A stretch of 31,033 nt of DNA from Nocardioidaceae bacterium UBA4001 (GCA_002384855.1 DGBP01000020.1:1-31033), one strand, 5' to 3'. Positions 22,587 to 30,171 are shown, numbered from the stretch's first letter. Numbers and translations are program-made. Notes: generated by a model from the letters alone, not told the origin.

Positions 22587-23509
22587 GGACCGGCGGCGGG
22601 GCCTGGCGGGCGGCGGCGATGGCCGTCGCGGGGGCGTTGCTGATCGCGGCGTGCACCGGCGCGGGTGAGACACCGGGGGCCGAGCCGTGGGCGTCCTCAG
22701 GGACGAGCAGCGGTACGACGTCCGCCGGCGACACCTCGGCAGCCGGCGGCTCGCCGACCACGGCCCCGAGCACGGCGCCGTCCAGACCCACGCAGTCCAC
22801 CCCGGCAGTGGCGAGACCCCCACGCGACGGGGCCTGCTACGACCTCGACTTCCGGGCCGCGACCGCCCCGACGAACGACGCGGACCCGGTGTCCTGCCGC
22901 GGTGAGCACACGGCCCAGACCGTCCACGTCGCCCGCCTCGAGACGGTCGTCGACGGCCACCTCCTCGCCGTCGACTCCGACCTGGCGCAGGAGCAGATCC
23001 GCTCCACCTGCCCCCGCGAGGTACGCCGACACGTGGGCGGGACACCCCGCGACCACCGGCTCGCCCGGCTGGAGCCCATCTGGTTCAGCCCGACGATCGA
23101 GCAGTCCGACCAGGGCGCGACCTGGTTCCGCTGCGACGTCGTGGCCCTGGGGCGCGGCCAGCGCTTCGCCCCGCTCCCGGCACCGAAGCGGCTCGAGGGG
23201 ATCCTCGACCGCGACGGCGGCCTCGACCAGTTCGGGCTGTGCGGAACGGCCGCGCCCGGCACCCGCCGCTTCGACCGGGTGATCTGCTCGGAAGCGCACT
23301 CCTGGAGGGCCCTCACCACCATCGACCTCGCCGGCGGACGGTCCTACCCCGGTCGGGCCGCGGTCCGTCGTGGTGGTGAGAACCGCTGCCGCGATCTCGT
23401 CCGCCGCGCGAGCGGGGACCCGGACCGGTTCCGCTACGGCTGGGAGTGGCCGACCGCACAGCAGTGGCGCACCGGGCAGCGGTACGGCTTCTGCTGGGCC
23501 CCCGACTGA
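22583..23509 (+). CDS. Septum formation family lipoprotein, copy 2
   Basis: This paralog of the preceding gene has 308 residues from GTG 22583, with lipobox LIAAC (Cys24). A long Ser/Thr/Gly/Pro linker (about 25-75) separates the lipid anchor from two modules: DGACYDLDF, then PVSCRGEHTAQTVHVA, and GLCGTAAPG, then VICSEAHSWRALTTIDLAG. ATWFRCDVVA and the terminal FCWAPD match the same positions in copy 1. It arose most likely by tandem duplication, now well diverged. It ends the operon; the 216-bp gap to era has no strong terminator hairpin. Confidence 0.87.
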   Translation: MRTGGGAWRAAAMAVAGALLIAACTGAGETPGAEPWASSGTSSGTTSAGDTSAAGGSPTTAPSTAPSRPTQSTPAVARPPRDGACYDLDFRAATAPTNDADPVSCRGEHTAQTVHVARLETVVDGHLLAVDSDLAQEQIRSTCPREVRRHVGGTPRDHRLARLEPIWFSPTIEQSDQGATWFRCDVVALGRGQRFAPLPAPKRLEGILDRDGGLDQFGLCGTAAPGTRRFDRVICSEAHSWRALTTIDLAGGRSYPGRAAVRRGGENRCRDLVRRASGDPDRFRYGWEWPTAQQWRTGQRYGFCWAPD

Positions 23510-23660
23510 CCGACCCGTAGGCCTCGAGCGGCCGGCCCCACCGCCGAACGACCCGGGTCTGAGGAAGCCACCCGCGGCGCCGGTCGAGCTGACGCTGCGG
23601 AGCGCCCCAGCCGAGCACGGCGGCACCACCTGCGGCAAGCAGGGCCAGGAGCACCTTCAC
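23313..23660 (-). CDS. Possible small membrane protein downstream of era
   Basis: GTG 23660 is preceded by GAGGTGG at 5-base spacing and begins VKVLLALLAAGGAAVLGWG, a convincing single membrane segment. An Arg-rich segment follows (LDRRRGWLPQTRVVRRWGRP). The frame continues to 23313 and overlaps the 3' end of the septum-family copy 2 antisense by 197 bases. Only the first 50 residues lie outside the neighbouring gene, and those have G/C-ending codons mostly. It lies 65 bases downstream of era on the same strand. It could be a short real gene or chance; I recognise no family. Confidence 0.35.
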   Translation of the reverse strand: MKVLLALLAAGGAAVLGWGAPQRQLDRRRGWLPQTRVVRRWGRPLEAYGSVSRGPSRSRTAARCATAVRSATPSRSGTGPGPRSRGGRDRGSGSHHHDGPRPDRGRTVRRRGRWW

Positions 23661-23725
23661 GGCGACCACCTCGTACGTCGTACCAGGACGGCGGTGCAGG
23701 AGCGGGAGGGTCCTGCGGGGAGTGG

Positions 23726-24661
23726 TCAGAACCCCAGCCGGCGCAGCTGCTTGGGGTCGCGCTGCCAGTCCTTGGCGATCTTCACGTGCAGGTCGAGGTA
23801 GACCGGAGTCCCCAGCATCGCCTCGATCTGCTTGCGTGCCGCGGTGCCCACCTGGCGCAGGCGGCTGCCCTTGTGTCCGATCACGATGCCCTTCTGCGAG
23901 GAGCGCTCGACGAAGAGGTTCGCGTGGATGTCCAACAGCGGCGTGTCCGCGGGCCTGCCCTCCCGCAGCCCCATCTCCTCGACCACGACCGCGATCGAGT
24001 GCGGCAGCTCGTCACGCACCCCCTCGAGAGCCGCCTCACGGATGAGCTCCGCGACGATCGTCTCCTCCGGGGAGTCGGTGAGCTCGCCGTCGGGGTAGAG
24101 CTGCGGCCCCTCCGGCATCTGGGCCACCAGCAGGTCGGCCAGCAGCTGGACCTGCGAGCCGCTCACCGCCGAGACGGGGACGATCTCGGCCCACGTCGTC
24201 CCGGTCTCCTCCCCCAGCCGCTGGATCGCCAGCAGGTGCTCGCCCAGCTGCTCCGGCGTGGCCAGGTCGGTCTTGGTGGCCACGGCGACCTTGATGGTCC
24301 GGCGTACCTTCGCCAGCTCGTTGACGATGAACCTGTCGCCGGGCCCGATCTTCTCGTTCGCGGGGAAGCACACCGCCACGACGTCGACCTCGGCCCACGT
24401 CGACTTCACGAGGTCGTTGAGGCGCTCGCCCAGGAGGGTGCGGGGCCGGTGGAGCCCGGGGGTGTCGACGAGGATGAGCTGGGCGTCCGGCCGGTGCACG
24501 ATGCCGCGGACGACGGTGCGCGTGGTCTGGGGGCGCGAGGACGTGATCGCGACCTTCGTGCCGACCAGGGCGTTGGTCAGCGTGGACTTGCCGGCGTTGG
24601 GGCGGCCGACGAAGGAGGCGAATCCGCTACGGAAGGACGGCGGGGAGGAAGGCTCGGGCAC
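23726..24661 (-). CDS. era: GTPase Era
   Basis: This GTPase binds 16S rRNA near its 3' end during 30S assembly. The 311 residues show G1 GRPNAGKS (19-26), G2 within SSRPQTTRT, G3 DTPG (66-69), G4 TKTD (129-132, with Thr in place of the usual Asn) and G5 VSAVSG. A C-terminal KH domain has QKGIVIGHKGSRLRQVGTAAR (about 256-276). The GTG start at 24661 has GACAAT 6 bases upstream, so besides read-through from the upstream genes it may have its own leaderless promoter. It normally follows the cytidine deaminase-like gene in actinobacteria; here three extra genes lie between. Confidence 0.97.
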   Translation of the reverse strand: MPEPSSPPSFRSGFASFVGRPNAGKSTLTNALVGTKVAITSSRPQTTRTVVRGIVHRPDAQLILVDTPGLHRPRTLLGERLNDLVKSTWAEVDVVAVCFPANEKIGPGDRFIVNELAKVRRTIKVAVATKTDLATPEQLGEHLLAIQRLGEETGTTWAEIVPVSAVSGSQVQLLADLLVAQMPEGPQLYPDGELTDSPEETIVAELIREAALEGVRDELPHSIAVVVEEMGLREGRPADTPLLDIHANLFVERSSQKGIVIGHKGSRLRQVGTAARKQIEAMLGTPVYLDLHVKIAKDWQRDPKQLRRLGF

Positions 24662-24692
24662 GCGGTGATTGTCCCATCCCCCGGGCGGTGCC

Positions 24693-25640
24693 TCAGCCGA
24701 CCGGTCGGACGGGCAGCTCGGCGGGCCCGTCGTGGGAGGCGCTGCCCGCTGTGCGCACGATCAGCAGCAGCCCGAGCAGGATGAGGCCCGCACCGACGAG
24801 GCCGAGCGCGCCGAGCCGCTCGTCGAGCAGCACGAAGGCGAGCGTGGCAGCGACGACCGGCTCGATGAGCGCGAGCGTCGAGGCGGTGCTCGACCGGACC
24901 CCGCGCAGCCCCCGGTTGAACAGGCTGTAGGCCATGATCGTCGGCACCACCACGAGGTAGCCGAGCAGCAGCGCCCCACCCCCGGTCGCGACCCACGCGA
25001 GGTCGCCGAGCACGAGCCAGGGCAAGGTCACCAGCGCCGAGACGCCGAAGGCCGCGGCCAGGAACGAGTGGGTCTCCAGGCCTCGGGCCTCCGCCGCGTT
25101 GCCGGCGACGATGTAGGTGGCGTAGCTGGCCGCCGCACCGAGGGCGAGCCCGACCCCGAGCGGTGAGGCCGCGACCGGCCCGGACTGCTGACCGACGACG
25201 AGGAGTGCGAGGCCGGCGACGGCGACCGAGGTGGCGAGCACCCACGCCTTCGTCACGTGGCGGGTGATCAGACCGGTGAGCACGGGTGCGGCACCGATGG
25301 CCACGAGCGTGCCGACCGCGACCCCGGCCTCCGTCATCGCGGCGAGGAAGAACAGGTTGAAGGCACCCTGCCCGAGCCCGGCCCACCAGGCCGGTGACTG
25401 CCGCAGCGCCACCGGGACCTGGGCGATCCGGCCGACCGCGGCTGCCAGCAGGGCGAAGGCGACGGCCGTCGTGAACATGCGGGCCGCGGCGAGCGAGGAG
25501 GCGGGCACCTCGGGTCCGAGCGCCTGGGCGGTGCCGACGGTCCCGAACAGCGAGGCGCCGGCAAGCACGAGCAGCGCGGACGCGAACCGATGTCCCTGCG
25601 CGGTGGTCGCGCCGGACCGGCGGCTGCTCAGCTGAGCCAC
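24693..25640 (-). CDS. EamA/DMT family transporter
   Basis: This integral membrane protein of 315 residues has ten predicted hydrophobic segments arranged as two EamA repeats (about 15-145 and 160-300). Examples are ALLVLAGASLFGTVGTAQAL near the N-terminus and AATLAFVLLDERLGALGLVG near the end, the latter with the family's conserved LDE-rLg motif. It probably exports a metabolite; the substrate is unknown. GTG 25640 overlaps the methyltransferase end by 13 bases, so it is coupled to it. It takes the third position in the inserted block, where some 10-methyl fatty-acid loci carry tmsC, but it does not look like that gene. Confidence 0.9.
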   Translation of the reverse strand: MAQLSSRRSGATTAQGHRFASALLVLAGASLFGTVGTAQALGPEVPASSLAAARMFTTAVAFALLAAAVGRIAQVPVALRQSPAWWAGLGQGAFNLFFLAAMTEAGVAVGTLVAIGAAPVLTGLITRHVTKAWVLATSVAVAGLALLVVGQQSGPVAASPLGVGLALGAAASYATYIVAGNAAEARGLETHSFLAAAFGVSALVTLPWLVLGDLAWVATGGGALLLGYLVVVPTIMAYSLFNRGLRGVRSSTASTLALIEPVVAATLAFVLLDERLGALGLVGAGLILLGLLLIVRTAGSASHDGPAELPVRPVG

Positions 25641-26920
25641 GTAGGTCTCAGGGGGAAGCCCGACCGCCCGTCGTCGGTGCGGGAGGCAAGCACCTGGTGG
25701 AGCTGGAGGTCGTTGCGCTCGAAGGCGATCCGAGACCCGGCCATGTAGAGCCCCCACACCCGGGCGGTGCCTGTGCCGACCTCGGCGACGCACGCGTCCC
25801 AGCTGTCGCGGAGGTTGCGGCACCAGTCGCGCAGGGTCAGTGCATAGTGCTCACGGAGGTTCTCCGCGTGGCGCACCTCGAGTCCGGTGTCCTGCATCTC
25901 GATGATGATACGGCCGGACCCGGTCAGCTCCCCGTCGGGGAACACGTAGCGGTCGATGAACGCGCCGGTCTCGGGACGAAGGTAGTTGGCCCGGCGGGTG
26001 ATGCAGTGGTTGAGGACCCGTCCGCCCGGGCGCAGCCGCGAGCGGATGAAGGTGAAGTACGCCGGGTAGTTGCGCACGCCGATGTGCTCGGTCAGGCCGA
26101 TCGAGCTGACCGCGTCGAACCCGGCCTCGGTGACGTCGCGGTAGTCGCCGAAGCGGACCTCCGCCCGCCCGGTGAGCCCTTCGCGCGCGATCGCCTCGGC
26201 GGCCCAGCCGGCCTGGTTGCGCGAGAGCGTGACGCCGAGTGCGGTGACGCCGTACTCGCGTGCCGCGTGCCGGACCATCCCGCCCCAGCCGCTGCCGATG
26301 TCGAGCAGCCGCTGCCCCGGCTTCAGGTCGAGCTTGCGGCAGACGAGGTCGTACTTCTCGGCCTGCGCCTCCTCCAGGGTCGCGTCCTCGTGCGGGAAGA
26401 CGGCGCACGTGTACGTCATCGAGGGGCCGAGCACGAGCTCGTAGAACCGGTTGGAGACGTCGTAGTGGTGACGGATCGCCATCGCGTCGCGCTCCTTGGA
26501 GTGCCGTACCCCCTCGAGCAGGCGCCGCCAGCGCGGCAGATGCTCCTCGGCCGGCGGCGGGGGTGGCTTGAGGTGGTTCAGGCCGAGGCCGCGGACGATG
26601 CGGACGAGCTCGGCCGGCGGAGGCATCGTGAACCTCAGGTTGCTCATCAGGTGCACGAGCGCGTCGTGCGGGTCGCCGGGGTGTGCCCCCTCCACCTCGA
26701 GGTCGCCGGTGACGTAGGCGCGCGCCATTCCCAGGTCGCCCGGCGCGGTCAGGAGGTAGGACAGTCCGCGCTCGTTGCGCAGGCGCAACCGGACCGGGGC
26801 GTCCTCCGGCCCGGCGCTGCTGCCGTCGTACGCCGTGAAGCGGAACGGCAGCCCCTGGGGCATCAGCCGGGTGATCGCCTCGCCGACGGTCAGCGTGCCT
26901 CCGTTGAGGGTCGTGGTCAT
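25628..26920 (-). CDS. CFA synthase-like methyltransferase, probable TmsB/BfaB
   Basis: This SAM-dependent methyltransferase of the cyclopropane fatty acid synthase family has 430 residues. Visible are HHYDVSNRFYELVLGPSMTY (151-170), the SAM motif LLDIGSGWGG (205-214), GVTLSRNQ, and the lipid-pocket segments GLTEHIGVRNY and NHCITRRANY. Directly upstream and overlapping by ATGA is an FAD-linked reductase. In mycobacteria and other actinobacteria this pair (tmsB/tmsA, also bfaB/bfaA) methylenates oleoyl chains at C10 and reduces the product to 10-methylstearate. That assignment rests on family and pairing. A plain cyclopropane synthase is the alternative. The long N-terminal extension (1-140) fits UfaA1-like members. 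Confidence 0.85.
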   Translation of the reverse strand: MTTTLNGGTLTVGEAITRLMPQGLPFRFTAYDGSSAGPEDAPVRLRLRNERGLSYLLTAPGDLGMARAYVTGDLEVEGAHPGDPHDALVHLMSNLRFTMPPPAELVRIVRGLGLNHLKPPPPPAEEHLPRWRRLLEGVRHSKERDAMAIRHHYDVSNRFYELVLGPSMTYTCAVFPHEDATLEEAQAEKYDLVCRKLDLKPGQRLLDIGSGWGGMVRHAAREYGVTALGVTLSRNQAGWAAEAIAREGLTGRAEVRFGDYRDVTEAGFDAVSSIGLTEHIGVRNYPAYFTFIRSRLRPGGRVLNHCITRRANYLRPETGAFIDRYVFPDGELTGSGRIIIEMQDTGLEVRHAENLREHYALTLRDWCRNLRDSWDACVAEVGTGTARVWGLYMAGSRIAFERNDLQLHQVLASRTDDGRSGFPLRPTWLS

Positions 26921-28314
26921 CGTCGTCGCACCGCCTTCTCGTAGAGCGCTGTCAGCCGGTCGTCGGGGTCGTAGCGGTCCTTGACGGCACGGAGGTTCGA
27001 CCCCCCGTAGAGGCCGTCGAAGGTCTCCCGGTCGTAGTAGGCGTCGGAGTACAGCGACTTGTGGCCGCCGAGCCCGGTCACGGTCGTCTCGATCGCCCGG
27101 TTGAGGTCGCCGTCCTCGGCGCCGGGGGCGATCGGCACGGTGCCCCAGAAGCCGACGTTCACGTAGGTCGTTCCCGGTTCGAGGGGGTACGACGGCCAGC
27201 GGCGCGCACTTCCGGGGCCCGACGGCTCGCGGAGACGCAGGGGGCACAGCCACACGGGTCGCATCCCGACGTGCTCGCCGAACCAGCGAAGGAACTCGGG
27301 CGTCCTGTCGAGGGGCACCTCGACGTCCTGGATCACCCGCTCGCGCGGCGGCAGGCCGCGGCGCGCCTCGAGCCGAGCCATCACGTGGTGGCGGTTCTCG
27401 AGGCCGACGAGCCGGTGGTAGACGTCACTGCGGCGCCACCGCCGTGGCCACAGCCGACGCACGGCGGGGTGCTGGGCCCCGAAGGCGCGCGAGCACCAGA
27501 ACCAGTCGGTGTCCCAGCGCCACAGGTAGTCGTAGGTCGTCAGCACGTCGGTCTCGCGCTGCCGGATCGACCGGTAGTACACCTGCTGCCCGGTGTAGTC
27601 GCTGGTCGGCTGCGTCGGAGGGTCCTCGCGCCAGGTCGCGAGCGTCAGGTACGCCTCCCCCGGCTCGAACAGGACCCCGTCGAGGCCGTCGACCCGGGTG
27701 CCTTCGAAGGACCGGTCCACCACGACGGCCTCGACGACCTTCGCGAGCTCGTCGAGGTCCTCGAGGCGGACGTGGCGGAGGTCGACGTACCCCGGGACGG
27801 GCTCGAGCTCGATGCGGACCCGGGTGGCGTAGCCGAGGCTGCCGTAGGAGTTCGGGAAGGTCTCGAACAGGTCCGCCGTGGGCCCGTCCGGGGTGGCGGT
27901 GACCACCTCGCCGGAGCCGGTGAGCACATCGAGCTCCAGGACCGACTCGTGCGGCAGGCCGTTGCGGAACGACGTCGCCTCGATGCCCAGCCCGGCTACG
28001 GCACCGCCGAGGGTGATCGTGCGCAGCTGGGGCACGACCAGCGGGACCAGCCCGTGGGGCAGCGTGACGTCGACGAGGTCCTCGTAGGTGCACATGCCCT
28101 GCACGTCGGCGGTGCGGGCTGCCGGGTCGATCGAGACCACCCCGTCGAGACCCGAGACGTCGAGGCCGCGGTGCCCGGACGCGACGCGCGGGCGGAAGAG
28201 GTTCGAGGTGTGCTTGGCCAGGCGCACGGGAGCACCCGCGGGGATCGCGTCGTAGGACTCCCTCAGTCGATCCACCGCGGCCGCGTGTGCCTGCCCGCCG
28301 ACCACGTCGCCCAC
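26917..28314 (-). CDS. FAD-binding oxidoreductase, probable TmsA/BfaA
   Basis: This 465-residue protein has an FAD-binding type 4 (PCMH) domain in the N-terminal half (about 30-190; VSIDPAARTADVQGMCTYEDL, then PQLRTITLGGAVAGLGIEATS). The Trp/Arg-rich C-terminal region resembles DHCR24-type reductases that saturate carbon-carbon double bonds. The segment LAKHTSNLFRPR near the N-terminus is typical of the actinobacterial subgroup paired with CFA-type methyltransferases. Reduction of a 10-methylene acyl chain to 10-methyl is inferred. The GTG at 28314 has no ribosome-binding site but TAGGTT lies 6 bases upstream, inside the 107-bp inverted repeat. The stop overlaps the methyltransferase ATG. Confidence 0.85.
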   Translation of the reverse strand: MGDVVGGQAHAAAVDRLRESYDAIPAGAPVRLAKHTSNLFRPRVASGHRGLDVSGLDGVVSIDPAARTADVQGMCTYEDLVDVTLPHGLVPLVVPQLRTITLGGAVAGLGIEATSFRNGLPHESVLELDVLTGSGEVVTATPDGPTADLFETFPNSYGSLGYATRVRIELEPVPGYVDLRHVRLEDLDELAKVVEAVVVDRSFEGTRVDGLDGVLFEPGEAYLTLATWREDPPTQPTSDYTGQQVYYRSIRQRETDVLTTYDYLWRWDTDWFWCSRAFGAQHPAVRRLWPRRWRRSDVYHRLVGLENRHHVMARLEARRGLPPRERVIQDVEVPLDRTPEFLRWFGEHVGMRPVWLCPLRLREPSGPGSARRWPSYPLEPGTTYVNVGFWGTVPIAPGAEDGDLNRAIETTVTGLGGHKSLYSDAYYDRETFDGLYGGSNLRAVKDRYDPDDRLTALYEKAVRRR

Positions 28315-28320
28315 GGGGCC

Positions 28321-28326
28321 AACCTA
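28321..28326 (-). promoter_or_regulatory. Candidate -10 of the FAD reductase gene
   Basis: The minus strand reads TAGGTT, 6 bases before GTG 28314, the same geometry as glgA. It overlaps the outer arm of the inverted repeat at 28323-28336, which suggests independent, leaderless transcription of the inserted block. Confidence 0.45.
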
Positions 28327-28429
28327 GCGAGACTCGCCGGTCCACGGAATGGCGAAAGTGGTCACCCGTTGCAGTTCTCGCCGCCCGAGATCTGCAAGAG
28401 GTGACCACTTGCGGTCGAGTCTGGCTAGG
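28323..28429. repeat. 107-bp nested inverted repeat
   Basis: Outer arms CCTAGCGAGACTCG (28323-28336) and CGAGTCTGGCTAGG (28416-28429) match at 13 of 14 positions. Inner perfect arms AAGTGGTCACC (28356-28366) and GGTGACCACTT (28400-28410) are followed inward by TTGCAG/CTGCAA (28369-28374, 28392-28397) and TCTCG/CGAGA (28376-28380, 28386-28390), leaving a 5-base loop CCGCC. It fills the gap between the cytidine deaminase-like gene (its TAG stop is in the right arm) and the FAD reductase. It could be a terminator, a REP-like or MITE-like element, or a regulatory site. Confidence 0.9.
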
Positions 28430-28769
28430 AGGTCCGCTGCTCCTGGACGGTCCCGTCCGGGGTGGCCAGCAGGACCGGCACACCCGACCCCGCGAAGTCG
28501 CGTACGACGGCGAGGTCGTCCTCGCTCACGGCGGCCTCCTCACCGAGCACGGCGACGGCCTCGAGGCCCTGGGAGCCGCTGGAGACGGCCATCGCCACCG
28601 CGACCTTGACCGCCGAGAGGCGCAGGGAGGGGAGGTCGACGCTCGCGGCGGCGTAGGTGCGTCCGTCGGTGTCGCGCACCGAGGCGCCCTGGGCGGCGGC
28701 CGTGCGCGCCCGGGTCGACCGGGCGAGGGTGAGGATCTTCTTGTCCTCGGGGTCGGTGATCTCGATCAT
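28425..28769 (-). CDS. Degenerate cytidine deaminase-like protein
   Basis: This 114-residue protein begins MIEITDPEDKKILTLARSTRAR and continues GASVRDTDGRTYAAASVDLPSLRLSAVKVAVAMA, which follows the cytidine deaminase fold as found between corC and era in many actinobacteria. No Cys or His occurs anywhere, so the zinc site (C/H-A-E and PCxxC) is absent and deaminase activity is not expected. Its function is unknown; conserved position suggests a structural or ribosome-related role. The ATG 28769 is the first credible start. The frame remains open through an upstream 12-bp tandem repeat, which would add a Pro/Asp/Glu/Arg-rich tail if translated. Confidence 0.75.
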   Translation of the reverse strand: MIEITDPEDKKILTLARSTRARTAAAQGASVRDTDGRTYAAASVDLPSLRLSAVKVAVAMAVSSGSQGLEAVAVLGEEAAVSEDDLAVVRDFAGSGVPVLLATPDGTVQEQRTS

Positions 28770-28773
28770 CGCG

Positions 28774-28833
28774 GGACTCTCGTCTGGGCTCTCGTCGGGG
28801 CTCTCGTCTGGTCGCTCGTCTGGTCGCTCACCC
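28774..28833. repeat. Five tandem 12-bp repeats
   Basis: Units of 12 bases near GGGCTCTCGTCT repeat five times (starts 28774, 28786, 28798, 28810, 28822), with drift toward GGTCGCTCGTCT in the last two. They occupy the gap between the corC stop (28828) and the cytidine deaminase-like start. The length is a multiple of three, so copy number change would not shift the frame. Confidence 0.8.
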
Positions 28834-30171
28834 GGCGTGGGTGTCCATCTGCTCGACGTCGGCACCCTCGGCCGGCGGCTCGACACGGCTGACCAGCACG
28901 GTGCCGATGCGGTTGCGCCGGCCGGTGGGGGCCTCGGCCTGGAACCGGAGGCCCTCGACCTCCACGGCCGAGCCGGGGATCGGCACCCGTCCGAGATGCT
29001 TGGCCATCAGGCCCCCGACCGTGTCGACGTCGTCGTCGTCGATCGGCACGCCGAAGAGGTCGTCCACGTCGTCGACCGGGTAGCGGGAGCTGACCCGCAC
29101 GGATCCGTTGGCGAGCCGCTCGGTCTCGACCTCGGCCTCGTCGTACTCGTCGGTGATCTCCCCGACGATCTCCTCGAGGACGTCCTCGATGGTGACCAGC
29201 CCCGCGGTGCCGCCGTACTCGTCGACGACGACCGCGACGTGCTTGCGCTCGGCCTGCATCTCGCGCAGCAGCTCGTCGACCGGCTTGGAGTCGGGGACGT
29301 AGAGCACCGGGCGCATCACGGACTCGACCCGCTCGGTCTGCTCGGCCTCGTGGCGGTCGAAGACGCGTCTCGTGACGTCCTTGAGGTAGGCGAACCCGAC
29401 GATGTCGTCGAGGCTCTCGCCGATCACCGGGATCCGGGAGTAGCCGCTCCGCAGTGCCAGCGACATCGCCTGTCGCAGCGTCTTGTTCCGCTCGATGAAG
29501 ACCACGTCGGTCCGGGGCACCATCACTTCGCGGACGATGGTGTCGCCGAGCTCGAAGACGGAGTGGATCATCTCCCGCTCGCCGGACTCGATGACGCTGC
29601 TGGCCTCGGCCAGGTCGACGAGCTCGCGCAGCTCGGCCTCCGAGGCGAACGGTCCCTCGCTGAAACCACGGCCCGGGGTGAGCGCGTTGCCGACGAGGAT
29701 CAGCAGCTGTGCCAGCGGCCCGAACAGCCTGGTCAGCACGATCAACGGGCCCGACGACAGCAACGCCACGCGCTCGGCGTGCTGGCGGCCCACCGTGCGC
29801 GGGGCGACCCCGATCACGACGAAGGAGACCGCCACCATCACCAGGACCGTGGCGGCCACCGACCACCAGCGCCCGACGACGCTCTCCGAGACGGGGTCAC
29901 GGCTGACCAGCAGGTCGGTCATCACCACGGTGGCGAGCACGATCGCGGCGATCTCCATGAGCAGGCGCAGGAACAGCGCGGTGTTCATGAAGCGGGCGGG
30001 GTCCTCGACGACCCGCAGCAGACGGGCGGCGCCGGGCTTGCCGTCCTGGGCGACCTCCTCGGCCCGGGCCCGGGAGAACGACGACAAGGCTGCCTCGACA
30101 CTGCTGATCAGCCCGGCGACGACGACGAGCACCGCCACCACCACGAGCAGCCAGACGGCTACGGTGCTCAC
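28828..30171 (-). CDS. CNNM/HlyC-CorC family protein with CBS domains
   Basis: This membrane protein has 447 residues. An N-terminal CNNM (DUF21) domain has four hydrophobic segments (VWLLVVVAVLVVVAGLI at about 6-22, LLMEIAAIVLATVV, VLVMVAVSFVVIGVAP, LIVLTRLFGPLAQLLILVG). It is followed by a CBS pair (about 205-325; VMVPRTDVVFIERN and DELLREMQAERKHVAVVVDEYGGTAGLVT) and a C-terminal CorC/HlyC transporter-associated domain (about 345-430). Members are linked to Mg2+ or Co2+ efflux; 'hemolysin' is a historical label. GTG 30171 overlaps the ybeY stop as GTGA. It belongs to the phoH-ybeY-corC set. Confidence 0.93.
   Translation of the reverse strand: MSTVAVWLLVVVAVLVVVAGLISSVEAALSSFSRARAEEVAQDGKPGAARLLRVVEDPARFMNTALFLRLLMEIAAIVLATVVMTDLLVSRDPVSESVVGRWWSVAATVLVMVAVSFVVIGVAPRTVGRQHAERVALLSSGPLIVLTRLFGPLAQLLILVGNALTPGRGFSEGPFASEAELRELVDLAEASSVIESGEREMIHSVFELGDTIVREVMVPRTDVVFIERNKTLRQAMSLALRSGYSRIPVIGESLDDIVGFAYLKDVTRRVFDRHEAEQTERVESVMRPVLYVPDSKPVDELLREMQAERKHVAVVVDEYGGTAGLVTIEDVLEEIVGEITDEYDEAEVETERLANGSVRVSSRYPVDDVDDLFGVPIDDDDVDTVGGLMAKHLGRVPIPGSAVEVEGLRFQAEAPTGRRNRIGTVLVSRVEPPAEGADVEQMDTHAG

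Noticed and set aside
23510..23725. Terminator between the septum-family operon and era
   Set aside because: Only short stems such as GTAC-GTC-GTAC are present, with no strong hairpin or T-tract to support a call.
24693..28314. Reductase, methyltransferase and transporter considered as a secondary-metabolite cluster
   Set aside because: There is no carrier, synthase or assembly-line enzyme, and the pair matches known membrane fatty-acid branching genes.
28774..28833. Short direct repeats considered as a CRISPR array
   Set aside because: Units are 12 bp, contiguous and without spacers, so this is a simple tandem repeat.
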